Positions 1 to 8,422 are shown, numbered from the stretch's first letter. The stretch is 64,000 bases of DNA from Planctomycetota bacterium (GCA_018242585.1 JAFEBQ010000025.1:1-64000); one strand, 5' to 3'. Numbers and translations: made by a program. Notes: generated by a model from the letters alone, not told the origin.

Positions 1-1158
1 GAGAACTTCGTCCATCGCGGCATCGCCACCACGTTGGTCGAACTGCAAGATCAAATCCTGCCGCCGCTCGACCGGGAAATGACCACGCCGCTGCGCCAGG
101 CGCTGGCCGCCCGTGGGGTGACGCTGCTGTTGAACGAAGCGGCGGAAAGCTTCGCGGCCACCGACGGCGGGATCGCGGTTCGATTGAAGTCGGGGCGCGA
201 GCTGGCGGCGCAGCTTGTCGTCTTGGGCATCGGCGTCCGCCCCGAGAACCAGTTGGCCGTGGCGGCCGGGCTCAAGGTGGGACCGCGCGGCGGTATTCGT
301 GTGAACGAGTATTTGCAGACCAGCGATTCCAACATCTACGCCGCCGGCGACGCGATTGAAACGCGCGACATCATCTCGGGCAACGCCACGCAAGTGCCGC
401 TGGCCGGGCCGGCCAATCGCCAGGGGCGGATCGCGGCCGACAACATCTTGGGCCGTTCGGTCAAGTTTCGCGGCGTGCAAGGGACCGCCATCGTCGGCGT
501 GTTCGACAAGACGGCGGCCATGACCGGCGCGACCGAAAAGGTTCTCCGCCGCGACAACCGGCCGTTCCGCAAGATTTACATCCACCCGGCGCACCATGCC
601 GGTTACTATCCCGGCGCCGAGCCGATGGCGCTCAAGCTGCTGTTCGCGCCCGACTCGGGCCAGATTCTCGGCGCGCAAGCCGTCGGCGGCGCGGGGGTCG
701 ACAAACGCATCGACGTGCTGGCCGTGGCCATTCAGGCAGGCCTGACGGTCTACGACCTGGAAGAGACCGAACTCTGCTACGCACCGCAATACGGCTCGGC
801 CAAGGATCCGATCAACATGGCCGGCTTTGTGGCGGCGGGCTTGCTGCGCGGCGATCATCCGCAAACCGAGGTCGAGGCGGTGCTGGCCCAGCCGGCGGCC
901 GAGCGGCCGCTGTTGCTCGACGTGCGAACCGTGCCAGAGTTCTCGCAAGGGCACTTACCCGGGGCGATCAATCTGCCGGTCGACGAGTTGCGCGGGCGGT
1001 TGAACGAATTGCCGCGCGACAAGCCGATTGCCGTTTATTGCCAAGTCGGCCAGCGTGGCTACCTGGCCACGCGCATTTTGCGACAGAACAACTTCGACGC
1101 ATCGAACATCGCCGGCGGGTACAAGACGTACCAACTGTTCGCCGATTACTTGAAGTAA
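1..1158 (+). CDS. CoA-disulfide reductase-like FAD/NAD(P) oxidoreductase with C-terminal rhodanese domain (5' truncated)
   Basis: The reading frame is open from base 1, so the N-terminus with the first FAD-binding motif and any redox cysteine lies outside the window. What remains is the second half of a pyridine nucleotide-disulfide reductase: an NAD-domain strand (VELQDQILPPLDREM), the second FAD motif (NIYAAGDAIE) and the dimerisation domain with the AGVDKRIDVLA and YAPQYGSAKDP motifs typical of CoA-disulfide/polysulfide reductases. From about residue 285 a rhodanese domain follows (LLLDVRTVPEFSQGHLPGAINLP), with its active-site Cys in VYCQVGQRG near fragment residue 347. Known fusions of this type reduce CoA-disulfide or polysulfide and handle sulfane sulfur. 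That function is inferred here because the reductase cysteine is not visible. The next gene is convergent. Confidence 0.88.
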   Translation, partial: ENFVHRGIATTLVELQDQILPPLDREMTTPLRQALAARGVTLLLNEAAESFAATDGGIAVRLKSGRELAAQLVVLGIGVRPENQLAVAAGLKVGPRGGIRVNEYLQTSDSNIYAAGDAIETRDIISGNATQVPLAGPANRQGRIAADNILGRSVKFRGVQGTAIVGVFDKTAAMTGATEKVLRRDNRPFRKIYIHPAHHAGYYPGAEPMALKLLFAPDSGQILGAQAVGGAGVDKRIDVLAVAIQAGLTVYDLEETELCYAPQYGSAKDPINMAGFVAAGLLRGDHPQTEVEAVLAQPAAERPLLLDVRTVPEFSQGHLPGAINLPVDELRGRLNELPRDKPIAVYCQVGQRGYLATRILRQNNFDASNIAGGYKTYQLFADYLK

Positions 1159-1182
1159 CGCGGCAACACCTCGCGCGGTAGG

Positions 1183-1719
1183 TTACTTGGATTGCGGCCG
1201 AAGGGACGTTCGCTCGAGCGGGCGGTCGTCGTGGTTCTGTGGGGGCTGGGGCTGCACCGGCTGCTGGGGCGCGTCGGGGATTTTCAGGAATCCCTGGGCG
1301 GGTTGCCCGGGCGGGCAGATTTCGCCCACCTTGTTTGTGACACTACCCAGCGGGCAAACGTCCCCCATTTCTGAAACGTCGCGGCGTTGGCAGCCGACGA
1401 ACGACGCGATGCCCAGCCAGGACATCGCCGCCAACAACACACGGCCTACTCGGGCGCGCACGCGCGCCAGTTGTCCCACCGGGCAATCCTTGGTCAGCAC
1501 GCGGCCGTCGGCGCGGCGGTAGACGCGCCCACAGACCCGACCTTCGGACTGGGTCAGTAGCTCGACAGCTTCATCGCTCGACAACTGGGAGAAGTCGTAC
1601 ACCTTCAGGTCGCATTGCGCGCAGTGACGCACTCGCTCGTCGCCGGTCATCGCTTCCCAGCGAGCGGTGCAACGGCTAGCCACGCGGACTTGGTACAACA
1701 CGTCGAGTTCGGTCTTCAT
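1183..1719 (-). CDS. Cys-rich conserved protein with CxxC and DCPVG motifs, C-terminal membrane/lipid-anchor-like segment
   Basis: 178 aa. The N-terminal ~90 residues contain HCAQC (a CxxC), VYDFS, then CGRVYRRADGRVLTKDCPVG, giving conserved-looking cysteines near residues 17, 33, 36, 63 and 79. I recognise this arrangement from families seen in planctomycetes and Bacteroidetes that often precede other domains. No biochemical role is known to me, and metal or Fe-S binding is only an inference from the cysteine spacing. After it comes a hydrophobic stretch (VLLAAMSWLGIASFVGC) and a Pro/Gln-rich tail, so the protein may be membrane-associated with the tail outside. ATG at 1719 starts right before the conserved block. 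The flanking downstream gene is convergent. Base composition is like its neighbours. Confidence 0.7.
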   Translation of the reverse strand: MKTELDVLYQVRVASRCTARWEAMTGDERVRHCAQCDLKVYDFSQLSSDEAVELLTQSEGRVCGRVYRRADGRVLTKDCPVGQLARVRARVGRVLLAAMSWLGIASFVGCQRRDVSEMGDVCPLGSVTNKVGEICPPGQPAQGFLKIPDAPQQPVQPQPPQNHDDRPLERTSLRPQSK

Positions 1720-2152
1720 CGCTGGTTCCTGGCGGTTGATGAGTCATGTCTGGCCAGAACCTTGGACGAACGCTAGCGACAAGAAGTTCCTGGGTGTCGC
1801 ATTCACGGGCCAAAAGCCGCCTTGGGTAGCCCCGGTTGCTCGTCAACCGGGGCGGGCGCAGCCCGCAAGAGGCATTGGATAGGGATGCCGGAAAGCTTGG
1901 GCCATCATTTCCGTTGACGGCCGCTCCCGTGCCTCTTGTCGCTGCGCGACACCGATTGACGAGCAATCGGTGCTACCCGATCGGCGACGTACCAGCTCGC
2001 GCCCCCTCATCCCTAGCCTCTAGTCCCTAACCCCGCTTCTTGCCCAGCCCGGTTTGTCAACCAGTGGGCCGTGGCCGCGCCGGTCGCTTACAATGGCCGA
2101 CGCCGATTCGACGCGCACTGAATCCGACGCGCACCGGGGACGAGAACTCGCC
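1720..2152. other. Intergenic region holding a twin-hairpin repeat
   Basis: No convincing gene. Short overlapping reading frames on both strands run through repeat DNA and are rejected. The middle is occupied by the inverted repeat at 1824-1978. Near 2005-2035 a short pyrimidine-rich direct repeat (units like CCCTAGCCTCTAGTCCCTA) resembles the stretch at 22090-22125. An upstream extension of the cyclase frame (TTG at 2054 or ATG at 2093) covers the last bases. Confidence 0.6.
1824..1978. repeat. Inverted pair of ~50-bp REP-like arms, each with two hairpins showing compensatory changes
   Basis: Left arm 1824-1874 and right arm 1930-1978 are inverted copies. Each starts GGGTAGC and ends AAGAGGCA (in arm orientation). 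Hairpin 1 is CCCGGTTG-CTCGT-CAACCGGG on the left and ACCGATTG-CTCGT-CAATCGGT on the right: the loop is identical and two stem pairs are changed C-G to A-T and G-C to A-T. Hairpin 2 is GCGGGC-GCA-GCCCGC versus GTCGC-GCA-GCGAC: same loop, different stem. The arms are separated by 55 bp. This looks like a BIME-type pair of REP-like elements. Confidence 0.8.
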
Positions 2153-4096
2153 ATGTCACGAAAGTTGGGGCCGCTGCTGGTGCCGCTGTTGCTGGGTCTG
2201 ACCGTGGGGCTGGCGGCGGTGGCGATCTTGCGCCTGGGGGGCGCGGCAATGGCCCGCGTGCAAGTCGCGGCATCGGACCTGTTGTTCCTGCGCGCGGGAG
2301 GACCGCGGCTCGGGGCGCGGCACCCGACGGGCGAGATCGTGCTGGTCCAGTTCGACCCGCGCTCGGCCAGCGAGATGAAGAGCGCGCCGAGCTATGAGCA
2401 GGATCTGGCCATTTACCGAGCGCTGCTCGCGGCCGGGGCCGCGGTCGTGGCTGACACGCGGATGATCGCCGATGCGTCCGGGGCCGAGGCGTCAACCGCG
2501 CGGCCACTACTTGACGCCATGCTCGCGATCAACGGCGAGGGGCGACTGCTGCGCGATATTTGGCTGGCGGGGAATTGGCCGGCCGAAATGCTCGCGCGGT
2601 ATCGGCCGCTGGTCGCTCACAACATCATCAACATGCACGCCAATGCCGACAGCTTCTTCGACACGCGCGTCTACCCGCTGGTCGTCGCCGAGGCTACGGG
2701 CACGTACGAGACGCTGCCGCTGCTTTTGGCGCGGCGGGCCGCCAAGCTGCCACCCGCCGAGCCGCAAGAGACGCTGGCCGAGATGAAACGCTCGGGGGTC
2801 ATTGCCGCCTGGCGGGCCAGCTTGCCTGGCAATGTCCATTTACCAGCGGCCATGTTTGTCGACGCCGCTGATGCGCCGAGCGATTACCAATTGGGCGAGC
2901 TCCGCCTCCCCTGGTATCCGTTCCGCGCCACGACGCCGACCGTGCCGCCGGCGGGCTATTGGATCAGTTACGCCAGCGTGCCCGAGCGCTACCAGCGCAT
3001 CTCGTACGTCGACGCCACGCGGCCCGAGTCGTTGGCCAAGGTGAAAGGCAAGATCGTGCTGATCGGCTTCGCGGCCGCGACGGATCCAACCTCCGAGACG
3101 TACACCGTGCCAACCTCGCATGATCGCGCGCCGGGGGTCGAGGTGGCGGCCGCGGCGCTCGAAACCTTGCTGGCACCGCGGCTCACACGGGCGCTGCCGC
3201 GCTGGCTGCTGCTGGGGACGGTCGTGCTGTTGCCGATCGTGGCGGCCTTGGCGGGTGGGCTATTGCGGCCGTTGCCGGCCTCGGGGGCCGTGGCCAGCTT
3301 GTTGCTCCTGTTCCTGTTCGTCTCGGTCGTGGCCTATCAGTCGGGTTGGCTGGTCGATGTGATTGTCGCGCCGGTGGCGGCGCTGGCGGCGGCCACACTG
3401 AGCGGCGCCGAGCGTTACTGGCGCGAAGTGCGGGCTAAGTCGCGGATCGTCGACCTGTTCGGCCGCTACGTCCCCAAGGCGGTCGTCAACCAGTTGATCC
3501 AACAGCGCCAGGCCGACGCGCTGGCCCTGGGGGGTGAGAACCGGGACGTCACCGTGCTGTTCGCCGACATTCGCGGGTTCACGTCCTACGCCGAGCGGAT
3601 CGCGCCGGAGGAAGTCCTGAGGCAGCTCAATTCATTGTTGAAAATCATGGTCGATTGCACCTTCGCCCACGAAGGGACGGTCGACAAGTTTATTGGCGAT
3701 TGCGTGCTGGTGTTGTTCAACGCGCCGCTCGACCAGCCCGATCATGTGCTGCGCGCGGCGCGCACGGCCTGGGCCATGCAGCAAGGGCTGGCGAATCACG
3801 CCAGCGGGCTGGCCGTGGGGATCGGCGTTCATCGGGGCATCGCGGTCGTCGGCCGCGTGGGGACGCCCGAGCGGATGGAGTACACCGCCATCGGCAGCAC
3901 GGTGAACGTGGCGTCGCGACTGTGCGGCGTGGCGCCGAGCGGCAAGATCATTGTCTCGGACGACGTGGCGCGGGAACTGGGAGAGCACTTCCTGCTCGAA
4001 CCGCAACCACCTGTCCACGTGAAAGGGGTCGAAGCAGCGCTGGCGACGAGCATTATTTCCGGCCCGCTTAAGGCAGGAATGATGAAGGGGATATGA
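2153..4096 (+). CDS. CHASE2-domain class III adenylate/guanylate cyclase
   Basis: About 647 aa from the ATG at 2153 (MSRKLGPLLVPLLLGL). ATG 2093 and TTG 2054 are in-frame alternatives, and none has a strong ribosome site. Order: N-terminal membrane helix, a large extracytoplasmic CHASE2 sensor (roughly residues 35-340, with QFDPRSASEM and KIVLIGFAAATD), about three hydrophobic segments (WLLLGTVVLLPIVAAL onward), a short linker, then the catalytic domain. There VTVLFADIRGFTSYAE supplies the first metal Asp, VDKFIGDCVLVLF the second Asp and the base-reading Lys, and GSTVNVASRL the transition-state Asn and Arg. All catalytic residues are present, so it should be active. The second base-reading position is Ser rather than the usual Asp/Thr, leaving ATP versus GTP open. 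It probably senses an envelope signal. Confidence 0.9.
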   Translation: MSRKLGPLLVPLLLGLTVGLAAVAILRLGGAAMARVQVAASDLLFLRAGGPRLGARHPTGEIVLVQFDPRSASEMKSAPSYEQDLAIYRALLAAGAAVVADTRMIADASGAEASTARPLLDAMLAINGEGRLLRDIWLAGNWPAEMLARYRPLVAHNIINMHANADSFFDTRVYPLVVAEATGTYETLPLLLARRAAKLPPAEPQETLAEMKRSGVIAAWRASLPGNVHLPAAMFVDAADAPSDYQLGELRLPWYPFRATTPTVPPAGYWISYASVPERYQRISYVDATRPESLAKVKGKIVLIGFAAATDPTSETYTVPTSHDRAPGVEVAAAALETLLAPRLTRALPRWLLLGTVVLLPIVAALAGGLLRPLPASGAVASLLLLFLFVSVVAYQSGWLVDVIVAPVAALAAATLSGAERYWREVRAKSRIVDLFGRYVPKAVVNQLIQQRQADALALGGENRDVTVLFADIRGFTSYAERIAPEEVLRQLNSLLKIMVDCTFAHEGTVDKFIGDCVLVLFNAPLDQPDHVLRAARTAWAMQQGLANHASGLAVGIGVHRGIAVVGRVGTPERMEYTAIGSTVNVASRLCGVAPSGKIIVSDDVARELGEHFLLEPQPPVHVKGVEAALATSIISGPLKAGMMKGI

Positions 4097-4268
4097 CCAC
4101 GACGACACGACGGGCACGACGTCGGAAAGACAGACGTAGAAGTTTTGAACCGCAAAGACGCAAAGGGCGCAAAGAAGGACAGACAGGAATTGAATCGCAG
4201 AGGGCGCAGAGAGACGCGGAGCATGGATTTCAAGACGGTTTTCCCCTGTCAGCGTCCTTCTGCGATTA
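4097..4268. repeat. Composite intergenic repeat: CACGACGACACGACG module, CGCAAAGA module, CGCAGAGG module
   Basis: Begins on the base after the cyclase stop. Module D (ACCACGACGACACGACGGGC, then ACGACGTCGG) runs 4097-4127, module A (GAACCGCAAAGACGCAAAG, then GGCGCAAAG) 4147-4178 and module B (GAATCGCAGAGGGCGCAGAG) 4192-4221. A partial complementary arm (GCGTCCTTCTGCGATT) ends at about 4267. The D then A then B order recurs elsewhere in the window. Confidence 0.85.
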
Positions 4269-4291
4269 ACCGAATTTGGATTTGCTTTTCG

Positions 4292-4319
4292 TTGACACGT
4301 TGGCAGCGCACAATAACGT
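4292..4319 (+). promoter_or_regulatory. Possible sigma70-type promoter for the TIM-barrel isomerase gene
   Basis: TTGACA at 4292-4297 is followed by a 16-base spacer and TAACGT at 4314-4319, about 40 bases before the start codon. The -35 is consensus but the -10 is weak, and planctomycete promoters are poorly defined, so this is a suggestion only. Confidence 0.25.
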
Positions 4320-4339
4320 CAGGCCCAGGCCTGACCTAC
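4318..4339. repeat. Short REP-like palindrome related to the pair at 17279-17354
   Basis: GTCAGGCCCAGGCCTGAC is a near-perfect palindrome followed by CTAC. The same GTCAGG ... CCTGACCTAC frame with a different centre occurs twice at 17279-17354. It lies just upstream of the start codon at 4360, inside the presumed leader. Confidence 0.5.
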
Positions 4340-4359
4340 AAATAATGAGGAATCAAATC

Positions 4360-5265
4360 ATGTCCGCGCCGATCACTCGTCGAGTTGCTTTGCAGACTGC
4401 CGCTGGGGCCGCGGCGCTGGCGGTGGGGGCTGGCCGCGCGCCGGTTGCTGCCGCCGAGCCGGACACTTCGGCCGACTTTACCATTCACAACCGGCGGATT
4501 CGCCAGTCGGTGATGGGCTGGTGCTTCAAGCCCATGCCGATCGACGAGTTGGCCCGGCATTGCCGCGCGATTGGCCTGGAAGCCATCGAAGGGATCGGCG
4601 CCGAGCATTACCCAATGGTGCGCGAACTGGGACTGAAGATTTCACTGGTCGGCAGTCACGGCTTTGCCCGTGGTCCGTTCAACCCGGCCAATCACGAGTT
4701 CTGCCGCACCAAGCTGCGCGAGTCGATCGATCTGGCCGTCGCCAACCAGTGCCAGAACGTGATCACCTTCACCGGCATGCGCGAGCCGGGCATCTCGGAG
4801 GAGCAAGGAGCGGCAAACTGCGTCGCGCTGTGGAAAGAAGCTATCGGGTACGCCGAGGACAAGGGGGTGAATCTGTGCCTGGAACATCTCAACTCGCGCG
4901 ATAACACGCACCCGATGAAGGGACATCCCGGCTACTTTGGCGACAACGTCGACTTTTGCGTCGAGTTGATCCGGCGCGTCGATTCGCCGCGAATGAAGCT
5001 GCTGTTCGACATCTATCATGTCCAGATCATGAACGGCGACGTGATTCGCCGCCTGCGCCAGTACCAGGACGTGATCGCCCACTATCACACGGCGGGCAAC
5101 CCGGGCCGAGGCGAGCTCGACAACAAGCAGGAGATCAATTACCCGGCCGTGATGCAGGCGATCGTCGACACCGGCTACCGGGGTTACGTGGCCCAGGAGT
5201 TCATCCCGACTTGGGATGACAAGGTCGCGGCGCTGCGCCATGCGGCGCAAGTGTGCGACGTGTGA
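4360..5265 (+). CDS. Exported hydroxypyruvate isomerase-like TIM-barrel protein
   Basis: 301 aa from ATG 4360, chosen because GAGGA lies 9 bases upstream; ATG 4345 is an alternative. The N-terminus (ITRRVALQTAAGAAALAVGAG) is Tat-like with a twin Arg, so it is probably exported folded. The rest is a xylose-isomerase-like TIM barrel (AP endonuclease family 2 fold), with CLEHLNSRD, LLFDIYHVQIMNGDVI, HYHTAGNPGRGELD and a late EINYPAVM. These match the metal-binding Glu/Asp/His set and the PGRxE motif of hydroxypyruvate isomerases. Substrate is not certain: many planctomycete paralogues are annotated only as sugar phosphate isomerase/epimerase. The gene stands alone between repeat DNA and a small membrane protein gene. 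Confidence 0.82.
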   Translation: MSAPITRRVALQTAAGAAALAVGAGRAPVAAAEPDTSADFTIHNRRIRQSVMGWCFKPMPIDELARHCRAIGLEAIEGIGAEHYPMVRELGLKISLVGSHGFARGPFNPANHEFCRTKLRESIDLAVANQCQNVITFTGMREPGISEEQGAANCVALWKEAIGYAEDKGVNLCLEHLNSRDNTHPMKGHPGYFGDNVDFCVELIRRVDSPRMKLLFDIYHVQIMNGDVIRRLRQYQDVIAHYHTAGNPGRGELDNKQEINYPAVMQAIVDTGYRGYVAQEFIPTWDDKVAALRHAAQVCDV

Positions 5266-5348
5266 GGTGCAATTGCTCACGCAACCCAAATCCACCCGCC
5301 TGCAGTGGCACCCTGGTGATCGTCCTCTGGGATTGAAGCATTGTTTTC

Positions 5349-5930
5349 ATGACGAGAGTTCTCGACTTCGTTGCTCCCCGCATTGCCTGGCGGCTGTGGC
5401 CGAGGATGATCGGCATTGCCTTGTTGGGGGCGGTGATTGCCGGGGCGTACGGGATCGTTCACGACCAGATCACCTATGCGATCGGGCCCGAGTATTACAC
5501 GCGGCTGAAGTTCAACCAGTTCAAGATTCGCCCCGACGCCCTGCCCGTCTGGATTCACGTGGCCCAGGTCGGCTTTCTGGCCACCTGGTGGGTCGGTTTC
5601 TTCTCGGCCTGGTTCCTGGCCCGGATGGCCGTGCCGACCTGGCCGGGGAAGAGAGCCCTGGTCGAGTGCCTGAAAGGTTTCGCCGTGATCTTCGCCGCGG
5701 CATTGGCGGCCGGCGTGATCGGTTACCTTTATGGAGTCTTCACGCGCGACTTCTCGGCGTGGAACGAGGAGTGTCATCTGCTGCGCGTGAAGGACGTGCC
5801 GGCCTTCGTCCGCGTGGCATACATCCACAACGCCGGCTACCTGGGGGGCCTGGTGGGGCTAATCGCGGCACTACTGCTGATGCGCCGCGCCAAGCGGCGC
5901 ACGCTCAATGAGCACAAAACCAGCTCATGA
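5349..5930 (+). CDS. Four-helix integral membrane protein, function unknown
   Basis: 193 aa. About four hydrophobic segments are visible: MIGIALLGAVIAGAYGIV (near 20-37), VAQVGFLATWWVGFFSAWFL (near 70-90), GFAVIFAAALAAGVIGYLYG (near 105-125) and AGYLGGLVGLIAALLLM (near 160-178). Between helices 1 and 2 is a conserved-looking loop with QITYAIGPEYYTRLKFNQF. I have seen similar proteins of about this length in planctomycetes but know no function. ATG at 5349 has only a weak upstream purine stretch. It lies 83 bp after the isomerase gene and could be co-transcribed. Its stop codon abuts the terminator hairpin serving the convergent gene. Confidence 0.72.
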   Translation: MTRVLDFVAPRIAWRLWPRMIGIALLGAVIAGAYGIVHDQITYAIGPEYYTRLKFNQFKIRPDALPVWIHVAQVGFLATWWVGFFSAWFLARMAVPTWPGKRALVECLKGFAVIFAAALAAGVIGYLYGVFTRDFSAWNEECHLLRVKDVPAFVRVAYIHNAGYLGGLVGLIAALLLMRRAKRRTLNEHKTSS

Positions 5931-5957
5931 AAAAACCCAGGGGGTGGAACCCCTGGG
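5930..5957 (-). terminator. Rho-independent-type terminator of the SMP-30-like gene
   Basis: CCCAGGGG at 5936-5943 pairs with CCCCTGGG at 5950-5957 across a 6-base loop. Read on the minus strand it is followed by a run of T (plus-strand A-run 5930-5935). It sits between convergent genes. The same stem recurs at 38991, 53196 and 61075. Confidence 0.75.
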
Positions 5958-5990
5958 CTTGGGTGATTGTCTCGGCGTGATCCAATCGTG

Positions 5991-7091
5991 TTACCAACTG
6001 GCGGCTTTGGTGGCGGTCTTGATGCGGCAGAGGAACATGTCGGCGCAGATGTAGAGCACCGTGCCGTCCTCGCCCCAGCCACAATTCGCCGTCCGCTCGT
6101 CGGTGTCGATCGAGCCCAGCAAGGTTCCGTCCGGCGCGAACACATGCACGCCCCCCGGCCCGGTGGCGAAGACATTCCCCTCGCGGTCCACCTTCAAGCC
6201 GTCGGGCAGCCCCTTCTTGCCCGCCTTGACCCAGGCGGTGGCGTCGTACAGCAGCTTGCCCGGCTCGAGCGTCCCGTCGCTTTTCACGGCAAACTTCTTC
6301 CACAAGGCCGCGGCCGGGTCCGATTGCGCGACATACAGGGTCTTCTCATCGGGCGAGAAGCCAATGCCGTTGGGGCGCGTCATCTCGGTGGTCAACAACG
6401 TCAGCTTGCCATCGGTCCCCAAGCGGTAGACGCCGCAGAAATCAAGTTCACGCGGAGGCATTTGGTCCATGAGCTTCCGCGGCAACCCATACGGCGGATC
6501 GGTGAAATACAAATCGCCGCTCGAATGATAGACCGCGTCGTTGGGGCTATTCAGCCGCTTCCCTTCATAGCGGTCGATCAGAGTCTCGAAGTTGCCGTCG
6601 GGCAAGCGCCGCGCCACGCGCCGGTCGCCGTGCTGACACAGGATCAACTGTTGGTTCCGGTCGAACAGCAAGCCGTTGCTCCCCGGTTCTTCGCCGGTGA
6701 ACGGTTCGAGCCCGGTGTACCCGCTGGGCTTGAAGAAGACGCTGACGCCGTCCTCTTCCTTCCAGCGCATGACGCTGTTGCGCGGGATGTCGCTGAACAG
6801 CAGATAGCCGCCGTCGCGCACCCAGACCGGGCCTTCGGACCAATCGAAGCCAGCGGCCAGCTTTTCGAGCTTGGCCCCCGGCGGAATCAACTTGTCGAAC
6901 CGCGGGTCGTGCCGATCGATCACACCAAAGCGGGGGCCCGGCTCGGAATGCTCGGCTGCCTGAGTCATGGTCGCGACACTCCCCGCGAGGAACGAAACCA
7001 ACACCAGCCAAGCCGCCGGACGCGCGAGCCGACGCGCGGTTTGCTCGGTCTCCTGGTGTGAATACCCCGTGGTCGAAACTGTCCGCAACAT
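5991..7091 (-). CDS. Exported SMP-30/gluconolactonase-like protein
   Basis: 366 aa from ATG at 7091, which has GGAG about 10 bases upstream. The frame extends to 7412 but that part lacks domain character. The N-terminus (LVLVSFLAGSVATMTQAAEH) is a signal peptide. The mature part is a six-bladed SMP-30/gluconolaconase/LRE propeller: SEGPVWV with the metal Glu, GYLLFSDIP, RLNSPNDAVYHSSGDLYFTDPPYGLP with the Asn ligand, and RPNGIGFSPDEKTLYVAQSD with the Asn and Asp region. Family members hydrolyse sugar lactones with a divalent metal, so a periplasmic role in sugar-acid breakdown is likely. The exact substrate cannot be read from the sequence. A CCCAGGGG hairpin without T-run lies in its leader. 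Confidence 0.88.
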   Translation of the reverse strand: MLRTVSTTGYSHQETEQTARRLARPAAWLVLVSFLAGSVATMTQAAEHSEPGPRFGVIDRHDPRFDKLIPPGAKLEKLAAGFDWSEGPVWVRDGGYLLFSDIPRNSVMRWKEEDGVSVFFKPSGYTGLEPFTGEEPGSNGLLFDRNQQLILCQHGDRRVARRLPDGNFETLIDRYEGKRLNSPNDAVYHSSGDLYFTDPPYGLPRKLMDQMPPRELDFCGVYRLGTDGKLTLLTTEMTRPNGIGFSPDEKTLYVAQSDPAAALWKKFAVKSDGTLEPGKLLYDATAWVKAGKKGLPDGLKVDREGNVFATGPGGVHVFAPDGTLLGSIDTDERTANCGWGEDGTVLYICADMFLCRIKTATKAASW

Positions 7092-7190
7092 GCTGTGCGC
7101 TCCGTGGATGGTTGTGCGATGGGGGCCAGTGGACGCCCCCTTGGCCCCTATCTTGTGCGTCCCACGCGGCAAAAGCAACGCAGGTCCAAG

Positions 7191-7212
7191 CCCAGGGGTC
7201 ACACCCCCTGGG
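7191..7212. repeat. CCCAGGGG/CCCCTGGG hairpin without T-run in the leader of the SMP-30-like gene
   Basis: CCCAGGGG (7191-7198), 6-base loop, CCCCTGGG (7205-7212). It has the same stem as the terminators in this window but no T-run on either strand. It lies about 100 bp upstream of the start at 7091, in the divergent region shared with the lipoprotein gene. Confidence 0.55.
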
Positions 7213-7444
7213 TTCATCCCAGCGTCGCCGGTTTGCCCCCGGGCCGGCTGTAGCGGTCGCTCCAAGTTTCCCGCCCGGCGCGACGCTGGTTTCCGCCCGT
7301 TTTGCATGCGAATCGTGGCAAAACGATCTCTTGCTTGGGTATGATGGATCGATTCGCCTGCCGGCTGAGCGTAGGACACGTTCGACCGTGCCGCCGACCC
7401 GCACCAGTTCACGCGCCGCAGGAATTGCGCGCGGAAAGACCCTC

Positions 7445-8422
7445 ATGAATCGGCTGATGCTCATCCTGTTGGCGGCGCTGTTGGCCGCGCCATTGGGCTG
7501 CGGTTCCCAGGCGGCGGCCCCCACGTCCCAGGCCAAAGCGGTCGACATCGAGACCCAGCCGCTGCTGAGCGTGGTCGAAAGCGCGGCCCGGCAAAATTCC
7601 ATCTTTCAAAGCTACACTTCCGGCGCGACGTCGTTGTTGATCCGCAACGCCTACCGCGACGTGCTGCCGGCGACCGAGAAGCCCGTCTCGCGCTGGGTCG
7701 GTGTCGACGTCGAGTTGCAAAGCTGGGAGCCCTCGACCTCGCCACTCGAACTGCAACAGATCGAGCTATGCGACGCCGACGGACTGCGCCCGTTGTCGGC
7801 GCCGATGACCATTCAACGTCTGACCGACCTGGGCGAGCCCGCCAGCGATGACGACCCGATCTTCGCCGGCCAGAATCGGTTCCGCTGCCTGCTGATGTAT
7901 CGGGTGCCTGAGTTACCCGCGGCAGTGATCTTGCGCACGCAAGGGTCTCCGCTCAACGAGACCGGCTTGCGACTCCAGTCATCGACGGTCGCCTTGCCCA
8001 AGCCGGACATCGTGCCCGTCAGTTGGTTCACGCGGCCGACGTCCGATCCGCGCTATCAAAGCTGTGTCGCCCTGGTCGAGTGTCACCACTGGTCGCGGGT
8101 GGCGAAGCCGGGGCGCTTGAAGCTGCGATGCTTGAGAAACGAAGCCGGCGTGATCGCCGAGGCCGACGCGTTTCTGGAAGCGAACGCGCAAGGGGAGCCG
8201 AGCAGCCCCCTGGTGGCCGAGCAACCATTTTACGTCAGCAAGCGCTGGTTCTTGGTTGACTTCTGGTATCCCACCGGCGCGATCGTGGTCGACTTGATTG
8301 GGGCCGATCAATCGCGCGCGCCGATGCCCAAGGCCATGACGTTGGAACTGGCGCCGGGCACGCTCGAGGAGCTCGACGCGACCCCCCGGTTCGAACTGGC
8401 CCGGCACCGCCGCGATCCGTAA
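7445..8422 (+). CDS. Hypothetical lipoprotein
   Basis: 325 aa from ATG 7445 (GGAAAG about 8 bases upstream). The longer frame back to 7058 overlaps the divergent gene's leader and is not supported. The N-terminus MNRLMLILLAALLAAPLGC is a signal peptide II with lipobox at Cys 19, so the protein is predicted to be a membrane-anchored lipoprotein. The mature part shows no domain I can name. It has beta-rich alternation (RWVGVDVELQSW, RFRCLLMYRVPELPAAVIL, FYVSKRWFLVDFWYPTGAIVVDLIGAD), suggesting a beta-sandwich. NAD kinase follows 39 bp downstream in the same direction. Confidence 0.7.
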   Translation: MNRLMLILLAALLAAPLGCGSQAAAPTSQAKAVDIETQPLLSVVESAARQNSIFQSYTSGATSLLIRNAYRDVLPATEKPVSRWVGVDVELQSWEPSTSPLELQQIELCDADGLRPLSAPMTIQRLTDLGEPASDDDPIFAGQNRFRCLLMYRVPELPAAVILRTQGSPLNETGLRLQSSTVALPKPDIVPVSWFTRPTSDPRYQSCVALVECHHWSRVAKPGRLKLRCLRNEAGVIAEADAFLEANAQGEPSSPLVAEQPFYVSKRWFLVDFWYPTGAIVVDLIGADQSRAPMPKAMTLELAPGTLEELDATPRFELARHRRDP

